Below, piece by piece: positions 63,838-64,000 of a stretch of DNA of 64,000 bases. Position 1 is the first letter of the stretch, and each line of letters opens with the position of its first letter. A model generated the notes under the pieces. The model had not been told where the DNA came from, did not search any database, and saw only the letters and a list, made by a program, of their open reading frames with translations. This DNA comes from Shinisaurus crocodilurus (lineage: Eukaryota; Chordata; Lepidosauria; Squamata; Shinisauridae). The translations under genes were made by a program, and so were the position numbers. The stretch covers positions 3,596,001 through 3,660,000 of the forward strand of contig CM037878.1 in NCBI GenBank assembly GCA_021292165.1. The letters are read 5' to 3'.

Positions 63838-63959
63838 GGGTGCAAGCCTATGCATGATTAGACAAAAATAAGTCCTTCAACTCCCAGCATTCCCCAGCCA
63901 GCCATGCTGGGAGTTGTAGGACTATTTTTTTCTGTCTAAACATGCATAGGCTTGTGCCA
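63838..63959. mobile_element. Fold-back MITE with TTA duplication, copy 2
   Basis: Ends GGGTGCAAGCCTATGCATG and CATGCATAGGCTTGTGCCA, TTA at 63835-63837 and 63960-63962. The centre AACTCCCAGCATTCCCCAGC / CATGCTGGGAGTTG is the same palindrome as in the hAT fold-backs. Confidence 0.8.
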
Positions 63960-64000
63960 TTAGTGACTGGGAGTGATGGTGCTGGGATGAGGCCCAAACT

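Larger units (their letters stand above)
24748..64000 (+). other. Presumed intron 1 of the P3H2-like gene
   Basis: No further exon of the P3H family (TPR repeats, 2OG-Fe(II) oxygenase motifs) is seen in any frame after the donor at 24748. Human P3H2 also has a large first intron, from general knowledge, so all elements listed downstream are read as intronic. If a 3' exon were found before 64000 this would be wrong. Confidence 0.65.

Overview
This is nuclear DNA of a squamate reptile, most likely a lizard. Three things point there: Sauria-type SINEs with a tRNA-like head and Bov-B-like tail, many CR1 and L2 LINE copies, and a prolyl 3-hydroxylase first exon closest to P3H2. The species cannot be told from the sequence. 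The window holds only one recognisable protein-coding exon; almost everything else is transposable elements in many states of decay, microsatellites and unassigned sequence.

Layout. From 1 to about 23.3 kb is the region upstream of the gene. It contains hAT-type elements, a Tigger-like MITE, two clear solo LTRs (3130-3849 and 20176-21448), CR1, L2 and Sauria SINE copies, and one nearly complete CR1 LINE (about 13020-17361) whose two ORFs are broken by three apparent single-base frameshifts. From 23.3 to 24.9 kb is a CpG island with the first coding exon of a P3H-family gene (24277-24747, plus strand, splice donor at 24748). From 24.75 to 64 kb is presumably intron 1 of that gene and is packed with repeats.

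The most interesting content is in the repeats. (i) A dispersed SINE family has a head that is clearly 5S rRNA-derived (internal promoter region kept) and a tail that is the 3' end of CR1. Eight copies are seen, two of them nested inside LINEs. (ii) hAT families are marked by perfect or near-perfect 8-bp target duplications. One has dense GACTCG arrays at both ends, and its first copy carries unrelated internal sequence plus telomere-type repeats. (iii) Several fold-back MITE families with different terminal repeats share the same palindromic core. (iv) A local duplication (58311-59018 and 60220-60782) carries a TATA-like box and possible leader in both copies. (v) A GC-rich element with inverted ends sits inside a solo LTR. 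Many insertions are nested, so their relative ages can be read directly.

Limits. All family names rest on motif recognition, not database searches. Boundaries without a stated target-site duplication are approximate to about 10-20 bases. No functional RNA gene or CRISPR array was found.
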